NCBI RefSeq assembly: GCF_900167905.1
Contig: NZ_FUYZ01000003.1
Span: 331,475 to 395,474 of the forward strand
Direction: 5' to 3'
DNA from: Soonwooa buanensis
GTDB taxonomy: Bacteria > Bacteroidota > Bacteroidia > Flavobacteriales > Weeksellaceae
Length of the DNA stretch: 64,000 bases
A program made the position numbers and the translations under genes. The notes under the pieces were generated by a model. The model was given only the letters and a program-made list of their open reading frames with translations, did not search any database and was not told where the DNA came from. Below are positions 25,363-33,748 of this stretch, one piece after another; the stretch's first letter is position 1, and every line of letters begins with the position of its first letter.

Positions 25363-26427
25363 TTAAACTAAATAAAATTGGTTAAGTTTTTCTTCGCACA
25401 AAGTTTTGACAACATTAATCCATTGGTCTTCGTCGTTAAGACAAGGGATGTAATGGAAACTTTCGCCACCAGCATGCAAAAATTCTTCTTTACCTTCCAC
25501 CGAAATTTCTTCTAAAGTCTCTAAACAATCGGACACAAAAGCTGGACAAACCACAGCAATATTTTTAATTCCCTTTTTAGGAATGCTTTCGAAAGTCTCG
25601 TCTGTATAAGGTTCAACCCATTTGTCTTTCCCCAAACGAGATTGGAAACTCACGATAACCTTTTCTTTCGGAATACCCAATTTCTCAATCACCAATTCTG
25701 TCGTTTTGTAACATTGGTGGCGATAACAATAGGCATTATGCGTTTCCACTTGGCTGTTGATACAATTGGCATCATCGATTTTGCAAGTGTTAGAAGGATC
25801 GGTTTTGTAAAGATGTCTTTCTGGAACGCCGTGGTAAGAAAACTGCAACGCATCAAAATGTGTCGGCAATTTTTCACGAATACTTTCCGCTAAACAATTG
25901 ACGTAATCTTCACGATTATAAAACGGCTGAATGTAATTAATCTTAACATCAGGAAATTTTTTCTTGCGAACGCTTTCTGCTTTTTCGATAACCGTTTCTG
26001 TTGTGCTCATCGCATATTGCGGATACAACGGAAACAAAACAATCTCCGAAATGCCTTGATCAACCAATTTTTGAATGCCAGTTTCGATGCTTGGTTCTGC
26101 GTAACGCATTCCGATTTCTACAGGAACATCAACCAGCTTTTGAAGTTTGGTTTTTATCTGTTCTGTAATAACAATAAGTGGAGAACCTTGGTCTGTCCAA
26201 ACCGTTTTGTAAGCTTCGGCAGACTTTGCTGGACGCGTTTTCAGGATAATACCTTGTACCAAAAGCGCACGGCCAATCCAGCGATAATCGATAACACGTT
26301 CGTCCATCAAGAATTCGTCGAGATAGTCTTTGACATCTGCAACAGAAGTTGATTTTGGAGAACCTAGATTAACAAGTAAAATCCCTTTTTTGTTTGTGTT
26401 TTTTGGAGGTATATTGTTGGTATTCAA
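25363..26427 (-). CDS. hemH: Ferrochelatase
   Basis: A 354-residue ferrochelatase that inserts iron into protoporphyrin in the last step of haem synthesis. GILLVNLGSPKSTSVADVKDYLDEFL opens the fold, QFSYHGVPERHL carries the catalytic His, and SFQSRLGKDKWVEPYTDE the conserved acidic motif. The central segment has four Cys residues (NTCKIDDANC and YCYRHQC), common in homologues from this phylum. It lies between a NifU-like scaffold gene and a VOC gene on the same strand, linking iron-sulfur and haem functions. Confidence 0.95.
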   Translation of the reverse strand: MNTNNIPPKNTNKKGILLVNLGSPKSTSVADVKDYLDEFLMDERVIDYRWIGRALLVQGIILKTRPAKSAEAYKTVWTDQGSPLIVITEQIKTKLQKLVDVPVEIGMRYAEPSIETGIQKLVDQGISEIVLFPLYPQYAMSTTETVIEKAESVRKKKFPDVKINYIQPFYNREDYVNCLAESIREKLPTHFDALQFSYHGVPERHLYKTDPSNTCKIDDANCINSQVETHNAYCYRHQCYKTTELVIEKLGIPKEKVIVSFQSRLGKDKWVEPYTDETFESIPKKGIKNIAVVCPAFVSDCLETLEEISVEGKEEFLHAGGESFHYIPCLNDEDQWINVVKTLCEEKLNQFYLV

Positions 26428-26465
26428 TTTTTTGTATTAAAAGGTTTTTGAATTTATTTTAAATT

Positions 26466-27344
26466 TTAGCCGTTAACCGCTTCAACTTTTTCCACTAGAT
26501 CGGGAACAAATTGTTTTAAAATATTTTCGATACCGTTTTTAAGCGTTGCTGTTGAAGAAGGACATCCGCTACAAGCGCCTTGTAGAAGCATTTTTGCTGT
26601 TTTGCTATCTTCATCATATTCCATAAGTGAGATTTTTCCACCATCATTTTCAACCGCTGGTGCCACATATTCCATAAGAATATCGCTAATTTTTTGCTCA
26701 TTGTCTGTGTAATCTCTATTAAGAATTTTCTGAACAGGATTTTCGTGTGGATGCGGTTCTACATTAGAAATTTCGCCGCCACCTTGTAGATAATCTGCAA
26801 CTTTAGAACGCACTTGCGTCATAATCTGATGCCACTCGTATTGGTTATCTTTTGTCACGGCAACAAAGTTGTCACTAATGAAAACTTCTTTTACAAAATC
26901 AAATTCGTCGAAAAGCGCTTTTGCTAAAGGAACAAACTCTGCGTCCTGTACATTTTTGCATTCTAAAAAGCCATCCATAAGCATTTTGTTAGAAACGAAT
27001 TTCATAACATTTGGGTTAGGCGTCATTTCAGAATAGATCTGGTACAATTCTTTTTTCTTTTGAAGGTAAATTCTTGGGTTTGCAAGAAGTTCGTCTTCGA
27101 TAACGTTTTTAAGATTTTCGGCTACATGCTCCCATTCTACGCTGTCTTCTTTGGCAACTGCGATAAAGTTAGCCGTGATAAAAATACGGTTAACAAAAGG
27201 ATAGTTGAACAATTCTTGCGCTAATGGGATTTCCGAAATGTCGGAATCTCTATCGAGTTCTAAAGAGCCTGGGATGAGGTTGTAATCTGCTACAAACTTT
27301 AGGACTTTAGGATTTTCTGTTGGTTCTATTAAAATTTGTCTCAT
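26466..27344 (-). CDS. NifU-like iron-sulfur scaffold/carrier with duplicated N-domain
   Basis: A 292-residue protein with two tandem Nfu N-terminal domains (MRQILIEPTENPKVLKF from residue 1 and YQIYSEMTPNPNVMKFVSNKML from about residue 106) and a C-terminal NifU domain (about residues 215-285) carrying the cluster-binding CxxC in GACSGCPSSTATLKNGIENIL. The Nfu family carries [4Fe-4S] clusters to target enzymes. Duplication of the N-domain is typical of Bacteroidetes homologues. It heads the hemH unit. Confidence 0.9.
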   Translation of the reverse strand: MRQILIEPTENPKVLKFVADYNLIPGSLELDRDSDISEIPLAQELFNYPFVNRIFITANFIAVAKEDSVEWEHVAENLKNVIEDELLANPRIYLQKKKELYQIYSEMTPNPNVMKFVSNKMLMDGFLECKNVQDAEFVPLAKALFDEFDFVKEVFISDNFVAVTKDNQYEWHQIMTQVRSKVADYLQGGGEISNVEPHPHENPVQKILNRDYTDNEQKISDILMEYVAPAVENDGGKISLMEYDEDSKTAKMLLQGACSGCPSSTATLKNGIENILKQFVPDLVEKVEAVNG

Positions 27345-27363
27345 AGACTGGATTTTTCTTATG

Positions 27364-27371
27364 CAAAAATA
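27364..27371 (-). promoter_or_regulatory. -7 box TATTTTTG of the nifU-like/hemH unit
   Basis: On the minus strand TATTTTTG ends 19 bases before the ATG at 27344, and TTTT lies 19 bases further upstream where TTTG is expected. It is a plausible Bacteroidetes promoter. Confidence 0.5.
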
Positions 27372-27493
27372 TCGTAATTTGGTGGAAGAAAAAAATGTAA
27401 GAATGCTTAAGAATTCTGTGTTGGCTTGAGGAATAGGAGTTTAGAGGTTATTTGAATTTTCTATCAGACTTATGGCTTATCGAAGCACAAAAT

Positions 27494-27588
27494 TCTAGCC
27501 CCGATTGCAGCGGCATCCTTTTGTGGTGGCGGCCGAGCGTAGCGAGGTCGCCACAACAAAAGATACAACGGAAAGCGGGAATAGCTTC
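27494..27588. repeat. Long palindromic extragenic repeat, family B, copy 1
   Basis: A GC-rich insert in an AT-rich gap: CTAGCCCCGATTGCAGCGG, then CATCCTTTTGTGG, a central GAGCGTAGCGAGG, then CCACAACAAAAGATAC and GGAAAGCGGGAATAGC. The two halves are imperfect inverted repeats, so the RNA would fold into one long hairpin. The same layout recurs, inverted, at 43602-43712. The rest of the 264-base gap (27345-27608) holds the promoter of the nifU-like gene and no reading frame. Confidence 0.8.
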
Positions 27589-27608
27589 TAAAAAATTAAA
27601 CTTAAATA

Positions 27609-28124
27609 ATGGCAATAGTTAGAGAACTTCTAGGAAAAACGCCCAAAATGGGGGAGAACACATGGTTGGCTGAAACAGCAACGGTAATAGGTGATGTAGA
27701 AATGGGAAGCGATTGTAGCGTCTGGTACAACGCGGTGATTCGTGGAGATGTTAATTCCATAAAAATCGGTAACAAAGTTAATATTCAGGACAATGCAATG
27801 GTGCATTGCACGTATCAAAAAAGTGCGACTGAAATTGGAAACAACGTGTCCATAGGTCATAACGCGATTGTGCACGGTTGTACTTTGAAGGATAATGTCC
27901 TAATTGGCATGGGCGCAATTGTGATGGACGATTGTGTGGTAGAAAGTAATTCGATTGTGGCTGCAGGTGCAGTTGTTACGGCAAATACACATATTGGCGA
28001 AGGCGAAATCTGGGCTGGCGTCCCTGCAAAAAAAGTGAAAGATGTTTCGCAACAATTAATAGAAGGCGAAATTAACAGGATTGCCAACAACTATATGAAA
28101 TATTCAGGTTGGTATAAAGAATAA
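27609..28124 (+). CDS. Gamma-class carbonic anhydrase family protein (PaaY/YrdA-like)
   Basis: A 171-residue left-handed beta-helix of hexapeptide repeats. NAVIRGDVNSIKIGNKVNIQDNAMVH and VSIGHNAIVHGC supply three His residues at the positions that bind zinc between subunits of the trimer. The family includes Cam-type carbonic anhydrases and PaaY-like thioesterases. It is far from the paa operon, so no link is claimed. It starts 20 bases after the family B repeat. Confidence 0.88.
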   Translation: MAIVRELLGKTPKMGENTWLAETATVIGDVEMGSDCSVWYNAVIRGDVNSIKIGNKVNIQDNAMVHCTYQKSATEIGNNVSIGHNAIVHGCTLKDNVLIGMGAIVMDDCVVESNSIVAAGAVVTANTHIGEGEIWAGVPAKKVKDVSQQLIEGEINRIANNYMKYSGWYKE

Positions 28125-28127
28125 AAT

Positions 28128-29072
28128 ATGCTGAAAATAATCTCGGACTTCTGGAGTGTTCTTAAAGAAAGCTTTAGCGAGTGGATGAAGTCGTCTGCGA
28201 GCAAAGACAGTGCGAGTATTGCTTATTACGCGATTTTCTCGCTTCCCGGATTGCTGATTATTGTGATTTGGGTAGCGGGAAATTTTTATGGTGAAGAAGC
28301 GATTCGTGGTGAAATTACCGCTCAGTTCCGAGGAATCATGGGGAAAGATGTTGCTTCTAGTATCGAAAGTATTGTTACCAGCGCTGTCATTGATAAACAA
28401 AATATCTGGATGAAAACTTTAGGTGTCGGTACTTTAATTTTTGGTGCTACAACTTTGTTTTTCCAAATGCAGACGTCGCTTAATCAACTTTGGGACATCG
28501 AATCTGCACCAAAACGTGCTTGGCAAAAATTCTTGTTAGATCGCGCCAATTCTCTGGGAATGATTCTCGTTATCACGTTTTTGCTTTTGATAAGTATGGT
28601 TTTGTCCTCGCTTTTGGGACTTGCCAATAATCTGATAACTGGTTATTTCGGGATTGAAACTTACATTCTGATGCAAATTTCCAATTTTGTGTTGGGGTTT
28701 TTGGTGGTAACTTTGTTATTCGCTTTTATGTTTAAAGTTTTGCCCGACGTCGAAATCTCTTGGAAGTCCGTCTGGATGGGCGCTGTAGTAACTGCTTTGT
28801 TATTCAATATCGGGAAAATGTTGCTGAGTTTGTATTTTGATTTGTCTAAGCCAACTTCTGTTTTTGGCGCTGCTGGTACGGTTATTCTTATTATGATGTG
28901 GGTTAATTATAGTTGTCAAATTATCTTTTTTGGCGCTGAGTTTACCAAAGTCTATGCATACAAAAAAGGACATTATATAAAACCTTCAAAATTCGCAAAA
29001 TGGAATGCCGAAAAGCGATTGCGAGACCAGGAAAACAGCATTATTGTTCCAACAGAAGAATCTAAATCTTAA
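28128..29072 (+). CDS. YihY/BrkB family inner-membrane protein
   Basis: A 314-residue membrane protein with about six hydrophobic helices. Family hallmarks are the N-terminal SSASKDSASIAYYAIFSLPGLLIIVIW, the LWDIESAPKRAWQKFLLDRANSLG loop and the closing segment SVFGAAGTVILIMMWVNYSCQIIFFGAEFTKVYA. It was once described as ribonuclease BN, a label now rejected; the function is uncertain. The gene begins three bases after the carbonic anhydrase gene. Confidence 0.88.
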   Translation: MLKIISDFWSVLKESFSEWMKSSASKDSASIAYYAIFSLPGLLIIVIWVAGNFYGEEAIRGEITAQFRGIMGKDVASSIESIVTSAVIDKQNIWMKTLGVGTLIFGATTLFFQMQTSLNQLWDIESAPKRAWQKFLLDRANSLGMILVITFLLLISMVLSSLLGLANNLITGYFGIETYILMQISNFVLGFLVVTLLFAFMFKVLPDVEISWKSVWMGAVVTALLFNIGKMLLSLYFDLSKPTSVFGAAGTVILIMMWVNYSCQIIFFGAEFTKVYAYKKGHYIKPSKFAKWNAEKRLRDQENSIIVPTEESKS

Positions 29073-29264
29073 TATTCTTCTTTTCAAATTTATTTTTTTC
29101 TTTATTAAATAAGCTTTGCGAATCTTTGTTGAAATTCATTTTAAAATTTAAAATAGGATTAAAAACCTTGGCATATTTTTCGCTACTTGGTTAAGCCTAT
29201 TACTATTTGTAACAAAATGGAATTAGATGTGACAAATAGTCAAACTAAATAACAACTTTTTATA

Positions 29265-30299
29265 ATGAATGGATTACAACATTTTCTAATACTTTGTTCG
29301 GGTGCGAATGTTCATATTTTGAAAAAAACGCCCTCGGAATGGAATAAATTTGCAGGTATTGGTGGTATCGTTTTGTTTACCGCGATCTTTGCAACTTTGT
29401 CTGCTGGTTACGCCATTTTTACAGTTTTTGATGACTATTGGGTTGCTGCAGGATTTGGACTTTTGTGGGGTTTGATGATTTTTAATCTCGACCGATATAT
29501 TGTATCGTCGATTAAGAAAACAGTCGGTTGGTGGCATCAGTTGTTGATGACTTTGCCGCGTTTAGCTTTGGCTACTTTTCTCGGAATTATCATTGCAAAA
29601 CCTTTGGAACTTAAGATTTTTGAAAAGGAAGTCAACAAGCAACTTAACACGATTATTCAACGGAATAAAAAACAATTACAAGCCGAGATGAATGGTCGTA
29701 TTCTTCAACAATCTGGACCTTTTGATACTGAGAAAAAAGAAATTAATGATAAAATTGCAGCTTATAGGATTTCGTATGATTCTGCTGCGGTAGAATTGGA
29801 AAAAGAGATTCTCGGTACTAAAACTGGACTTACCAGCGGTAAAGAAGGTTATGGACCAAATGCTAAACGTAAAGCCGAACTGAAAGAGCAACGTCGACAA
29901 GATTTAGAAAATTATCAAAAACAAGTCGCACCACGTTTGGAATATCTCGACAAAGAAGTGTCAAAAGTCTATACCAACCTAGAAACTGAAAGAAAAAGCA
30001 CCGAAACTTTTGAAGATAAATTCAATGGATTTGCTGCGCGATTACAAGCTTTGGATGAGTTGGGCAAAAACTCTGCAATCATTGCTCTAGCAGCGAGTTT
30101 TATCATGGGAATGTTTATCTGTCTGGAGATTTCGCCAGTGTTGATTAAGCTAATTTCCAATGTTGGTCCTTATGATTATCTTTTAGAAAAGACCGAACAT
30201 TCTTTTAAAGTCTATGCTAAAGAAAAAATTGCAAAAGGCGATATGAGTACTAAACATCGCCTGAAGGTTTTCGAACAGGATTTAGATAAAGAAGAATAA
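29265..30299 (+). CDS. DUF4407 membrane protein
   Basis: A 344-residue protein matching the DUF4407 layout: FLILCSGANVHILKKTPSEWNKFAGIGG at the start, three N-terminal membrane helices with the FNLDRYIVSSIKK motif, a long charged coiled-coil-like region (about residues 120-265), a fourth helix (SAIIALAASFIMGMFICLEISPVLIKLI) and a basic cytoplasmic tail. The function is unknown. A 9-base inverted repeat lies 25 bases upstream of its start and a terminator follows. Confidence 0.85.
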   Translation: MNGLQHFLILCSGANVHILKKTPSEWNKFAGIGGIVLFTAIFATLSAGYAIFTVFDDYWVAAGFGLLWGLMIFNLDRYIVSSIKKTVGWWHQLLMTLPRLALATFLGIIIAKPLELKIFEKEVNKQLNTIIQRNKKQLQAEMNGRILQQSGPFDTEKKEINDKIAAYRISYDSAAVELEKEILGTKTGLTSGKEGYGPNAKRKAELKEQRRQDLENYQKQVAPRLEYLDKEVSKVYTNLETERKSTETFEDKFNGFAARLQALDELGKNSAIIALAASFIMGMFICLEISPVLIKLISNVGPYDYLLEKTEHSFKVYAKEKIAKGDMSTKHRLKVFEQDLDKEE

Positions 30300-30320
30300 A
30301 CTTAAATTTTACGTGTTTTA

Positions 30321-30354
30321 AAATAGATTTCATTAATAGAAATCTATTTTTTTG
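30321..30354 (+). terminator. Rho-independent terminator after DUF4407
   Basis: AAATAGATTTC and GAAATCTATTT pair around a seven-base loop and lead into a T run. Confidence 0.85.
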
Positions 30355-30394
30355 TGCTTTAGTTTTATCTTAATGTTAAATATGAGAAAAATCT

Positions 30395-30425
30395 TTTTTC
30401 GTATTTGATTATTTCTATATTTTTG
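30395..30425 (+). promoter_or_regulatory. Candidate promoter of the collar-domain cassette
   Basis: TATTTTTG at 30418-30425 matches TAnnTTTG, with TTTT at 30395-30398 exactly 19 bases upstream. The leader to the ATG at 30441 is 15 bases. Confidence 0.5.
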
Positions 30426-30440
30426 CGAAAACTAATTTCT

Positions 30441-31031
30441 ATGAAACTTATTACCAGTACTCTCCTCGTTCTTGTGGGGAGTCTAAGTGCGAAGCTTTCT
30501 GCGCAAAATCAATTTATCGGTCAGATTATGTTTGTACCTTACAATTTTGCACCTCAAGGTTGGCATGATTGCGATGGCTCTCTTTTACAAATTTCTCAGA
30601 ATACCGCATTGTTTTCTTTACTAGGGACAACTTATGGAGGAAATGGTATGACTAATTTTGCATTGCCTAATGCACAAGGTCGCGTGATTATTGATGATGG
30701 ACAAGGCGCAGGTCTTAGTGATTATTATATAGGACAAACAGGTGGCACAGAAAGTGTCACACTTTCCATCGCAGAAATGCCAACACATACACATCAACTG
30801 ATGGGTACGGCAGAAGTGGCTAATCAGAATAAACCAAATGCTGCTTATCCTGCAAAGACAAAGACGCTTGACAAAGAATATTCAACATCTACACTTGCTG
30901 CAGATGAGGTTATTATGAAATCTACTGCTGTTAGTGCCGTTGGAGGCAATCAAGCACACGAGAATCGTATGCCTTCTTTGGCTTTAAAATGCATTATTGC
31001 TATGCAAGGTGTTTTTCCAGCAAGACCATAA
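30441..31031 (+). CDS. Secreted phage-tail-collar-domain protein (first copy)
   Basis: A 196-residue protein with a signal peptide (to about residue 21, SAKLSAQ) and a tail-collar domain (PF07484 type): FIGQIMFVPYNFAPQGWHDCDGSLLQISQNTALFSLLGTTYGGNG, NFALPNAQGRVII and the terminal LKCIIAMQGVFPARP. The microcystin-dependent-protein group shares this pattern. The ATG at 30441 is chosen because it opens the signal peptide and lies just past the promoter box. It is the first of three paralogues in a row. No other phage genes are present, so this is a chromosomal exported protein. Confidence 0.85.
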   Translation: MKLITSTLLVLVGSLSAKLSAQNQFIGQIMFVPYNFAPQGWHDCDGSLLQISQNTALFSLLGTTYGGNGMTNFALPNAQGRVIIDDGQGAGLSDYYIGQTGGTESVTLSIAEMPTHTHQLMGTAEVANQNKPNAAYPAKTKTLDKEYSTSTLAADEVIMKSTAVSAVGGNQAHENRMPSLALKCIIAMQGVFPARP

Positions 31032-31042
31032 AAACTTTTACC

Positions 31043-31612
31043 ATGAATAAATTTAAAAAACTAACTATCATTGCGTTGTTAATGATAGGTGTCAAAGGCT
31101 TTTCGCAAAACGTGCCCCTGATTGGCCAAATCATGTGGGTGCCATATAATGTTGTTCCAAAAAACTGGGCGCCTTGTGATGGAAGATTGTTGAACATTAG
31201 CCAAAATACTGCTTTATTTAGTTTGCTAGGTACACAATTTGGTGGCAATGGTACGACAAATTTTGCTTTACCCGATATGAGAGGACGTACTATAATGGGA
31301 GATGGTCCTAACTATGTAGTTGGTACACAAGTTGGGGTTCCTTGGGTGACCTTAACTCCCAATGAATTACCAACGCATAACCATAATCTTACTGCTGTCA
31401 AAGTAAAAGGTGACTCTTCTACTCCTGTAGGAAATCGTATGGCAGATACTTTAGCAGGCGATCCAGAATACTCGGATGCGGCTGCAGATACTACAATGTC
31501 AAATAATATGTTGTCAGGTTCAGGAGCTTCTCAACCACATAACAATATGCAGCCTTATACGACATTAAAATGTATTATCGCACTACAAGGTATTTATCCG
31601 TCACGTAATTAA
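31043..31612 (+). CDS. Secreted phage-tail-collar-domain protein (second copy)
   Basis: A 189-residue paralogue of the preceding protein, 11 bases downstream. It has a signal peptide (MNKFKKLTIIALLMIGVKGFS|Q), the collar motifs LIGQIMWVPYNVVPKNWAPCDGRLLNISQNTALFSLLGTQFGGNG and NFALPDMRGRTIM, and the end LKCIIALQGIYPSRN. The start at 31043 avoids overlap with the first gene. About 36 bases at the 3' end are almost identical to the third copy. Confidence 0.85.
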   Translation: MNKFKKLTIIALLMIGVKGFSQNVPLIGQIMWVPYNVVPKNWAPCDGRLLNISQNTALFSLLGTQFGGNGTTNFALPDMRGRTIMGDGPNYVVGTQVGVPWVTLTPNELPTHNHNLTAVKVKGDSSTPVGNRMADTLAGDPEYSDAAADTTMSNNMLSGSGASQPHNNMQPYTTLKCIIALQGIYPSRN

Positions 31613-31629
31613 TTTCAAATAACTAAACC

Positions 31630-32229
31630 ATGAAAAATAAATTTTTAATACTAGGTATTTTGCTTGCTTTTATAGCAGGTAATACTAAACTAAAAGCACA
31701 AGGCGGAGGTGATGCTTATCTGGGACAAATGCTATATGTCGCATTTACTTTTGCACCGCAAGGTTGGGCAGACTGTAACGGTCAACTAATGTCTATAAAT
31801 GAAAACTCTGCTTTATATAGTTTGATAGGAACAACTTATGGTGGCGATGGTGTGACGACCTTTGCATTGCCTAATGTACAAAGTCGCGTGTTGGTTGGTG
31901 ATGGTACTTCAACTACCAGTGGTGGTAATTATGTATTAGGACAATCTGCTGGCACAGAAAAGGAAACTTTAACAATAAATCAAATGCCTATGCATAATCA
32001 TCAAATTACTGCTGTTAGTGGTGTAGGTAGTCAAAATCTTCCTACTAATGCTTTGCCGTCTGATAGTCAAGTTTTGGATAAAAAGTATGCGACAAGCGGG
32101 ACCTTAGCACCAATGAATAATCTTTCTGTTAAAACTGCGGGAGGTAGTCAACCACATGATAACATCCAGCCCTATATTACTTTTAAGTGTATTATCGCAC
32201 TACAAGGTATTTATCCATCACAAAACTAA
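31630..32229 (+). CDS. Secreted phage-tail-collar-domain protein (third copy)
   Basis: A 199-residue paralogue with a signal peptide (to about residue 23, TKLKAQ) and the collar motifs YLGQMLYVAFTFAPQGWADCNGQLMSINENSALYSLIGTTYGGDG, TFALPNVQSRVLV and LKCIIALQGIYPS-like FKCIIALQGIYPSQN. It follows the second copy by 17 bases and precedes a T9SS cargo gene by seven bases, making a four-gene secreted-protein cassette. Confidence 0.85.
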   Translation: MKNKFLILGILLAFIAGNTKLKAQGGGDAYLGQMLYVAFTFAPQGWADCNGQLMSINENSALYSLIGTTYGGDGVTTFALPNVQSRVLVGDGTSTTSGGNYVLGQSAGTEKETLTINQMPMHNHQITAVSGVGSQNLPTNALPSDSQVLDKKYATSGTLAPMNNLSVKTAGGSQPHDNIQPYITFKCIIALQGIYPSQN

Positions 32230-32236
32230 AAACACT

Positions 32237-32932
32237 ATGATTATGAAAACTAAAATACTACTGTCTTTGTGCTTGGGATTTGGATTATCTAAGGCACAAA
32301 CAATTAATTATAAAGGTTGTTACAATCTATTTAATAACCAAGATTTTGTTTTGACTAAAACCGGCACGGATACTTACGGTAAAGGCATCTATATTACAAC
32401 GCCTGTTACAGGCGATCAACCTTGTGGAGGACTTGGGATTTGCGAATTCAAAATCCAATGGAATAATACCAATACAAGATGGGAATTTCTGGCTGACCAA
32501 GGTGATGGTGATTTTGTTGATCCTTATGTTGTTTTTTATAACGCTACCGGAAGCTCTTCAGCTGTTAATCCACCAAGCAATACTACGGGAGAATGGTTAG
32601 AGAATACTGCGATAACCCAAGGTGAATGTGGCGGAAGCATGTCTGGCGCTAATTCTACAATGACCGGAGATGTCCATACTTCAACATTGGCTTTATCAGA
32701 TTTTAATAAGAATAAATTTAAGATTTACCCAAATCCAGTTAAAGACGTCTTGAATATTATTGCTGATGAACAATTAAATTCAATATCGATTTATGATAAT
32801 GCTGGAAGATTAGTCGTTTCGGAAAAGTCTAAATTAAACATTAATGTTTCAAAACTTTCAAAAGGTTTGTACATCATAAAAATTGAAACAAAAGATTCTA
32901 AAAATCACGAAATTAAATTTATTAAAGAATAG
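32237..32932 (+). CDS. Secreted protein with T9SS type A sorting domain
   Basis: A 231-residue protein with a signal peptide (to about residue 20, GLSKAQ), a novel Cys-containing beta-rich domain (NYKGCYNLFNNQDFVLTK; CGGLGICEFKIQW; GECGGS) and a C-terminal type IX sorting domain (FKIYPNPVKDVLNI...GLYIIKIETKDS...IKFIKE). It is therefore exported across the outer membrane and probably attached to the surface. The start is one of two ATGs (32237 or 32243). Position after three collar-domain genes suggests a shared surface function. Confidence 0.85.
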   Translation: MIMKTKILLSLCLGFGLSKAQTINYKGCYNLFNNQDFVLTKTGTDTYGKGIYITTPVTGDQPCGGLGICEFKIQWNNTNTRWEFLADQGDGDFVDPYVVFYNATGSSSAVNPPSNTTGEWLENTAITQGECGGSMSGANSTMTGDVHTSTLALSDFNKNKFKIYPNPVKDVLNIIADEQLNSISIYDNAGRLVVSEKSKLNINVSKLSKGLYIIKIETKDSKNHEIKFIKE

Positions 32933-32954
32933 AAACTTCTATTTTTAAAAAAGT

Positions 32955-32987
32955 AAATCCGACTTAGTTAGCTGAGTCGGATTTTTG
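32955..32987 (+). terminator. Rho-independent terminator of the collar cassette
   Basis: AAATCCGACT and AGTCGGATTT pair and run into further T residues, 22 bases after the T9SS gene stop. Confidence 0.85.
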
Positions 32988-33003
32988 TTTTCCTAAGTTT
33001 TCT

Positions 33004-33046
33004 AAATTCTCGATACAAAATCTTCCTGATTTTCACCCAAATTGAC
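33004..33046 (-). repeat. Dispersed 43-base repeat, copy 2
   Basis: The reverse complement matches 17463-17505 at 40 of 43 positions. Again it lies between convergent transcription units. Confidence 0.8.
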
Positions 33047-33119
33047 GCTATGAATATACATCCTATATCTGAATATTTTATCTCGAAAGTTAATATTTAA
33101 TTCCAAAAAAAGTAAAAAT

Positions 33120-33569
33120 TTAGTTGGTGCCTAAAGTCAAAATAAGTGCGTCTGTTACACTTTTCTGCGAATAATATTTAGCTGAACAAACATTTGATCT
33201 CAAAGTGTAATTTCCTTTATCGATGATAAATTGGTTTTTACTGTTTTTAGAAACTGGAAGATTGTAAATTTTGTTTCCTCCAGATTGAGTTAGGCGGACA
33301 ATAATATTGCAATTCGAAGTGTTGGTAATGACAGCGGCAGTTTGCTTTTCTTTTGGATCGGCGTCGTTGAGTAGGTAGGTGAGGACTTTCGCAGTTTCGT
33401 CATTTTTATTGATTTGATCTTTCGCGATAAGATCAGCAAACTCGCGACTTTCGTTGGTTGAGGAAGTTGTACCCGAATTTGGACGATAGACAGAACCTGA
33501 CGGAATCACGTCACATCCGACTAATGACAGCAGTAATACTACAAGAAAATAGTTTTTTATTTTAAACAT
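33120..33569 (-). CDS. Small lipoprotein of unknown function
   Basis: A 149-residue lipoprotein with the lipobox LVGC (Cys19), then a Ser/Thr/Asn-rich linker (SGTTSSTNESREF). The globular part is beta-rich: AAVITNTSNCNIIVRLTQSGGNKIYNLPVSKNSKNQFIIDKGNYTLRSNVC, with two Cys residues that could form a disulfide. It looks like a member of an uncharacterised Chryseobacterium-type lipoprotein family (possibly DUF6759), but this is from memory of the pattern. It is transcribed alone. Confidence 0.7.
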   Translation of the reverse strand: MFKIKNYFLVVLLLSLVGCDVIPSGSVYRPNSGTTSSTNESREFADLIAKDQINKNDETAKVLTYLLNDADPKEKQTAAVITNTSNCNIIVRLTQSGGNKIYNLPVSKNSKNQFIIDKGNYTLRSNVCSAKYYSQKSVTDALILTLGTN

Positions 33570-33694
33570 GAATTTTAAAAATAATATTAATTTCTAGAGT
33601 TTTTAAAAGTAAATTCTCTAAAAATGTTATGAAACTTAAAATTACAGAAATAAGTTTTATTTTAAATCAAATTTCATTTAAAAAAGTTTAATCC

Positions 33695-33723
33695 TAAAAA
33701 AAAGCTGCCACAAAGGACAGCTT
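33695..33723 (-). terminator. Terminator of guaB
   Basis: On the minus strand AAGCTG and CAGCTT pair around a ten-base segment, followed by a run of eight T, 26 bases past the guaB stop. Confidence 0.8.
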
Positions 33724-33748
33724 AATTGTTTTATCTAAATCTTTAGTT

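Noticed and set aside
27609..28124. paaY belonging to the phenylacetate system
   Set aside because: The protein family fits, but the gene is 19 kb from the operon and lies beside yihY; the general gamma carbonic anhydrase call is safer.
30441..32229. Prophage remnant suggested by tail-collar domains
   Set aside because: All three proteins have signal peptides, the fourth gene is a T9SS cargo, and no integrase, capsid, terminase or lysis gene lies nearby.
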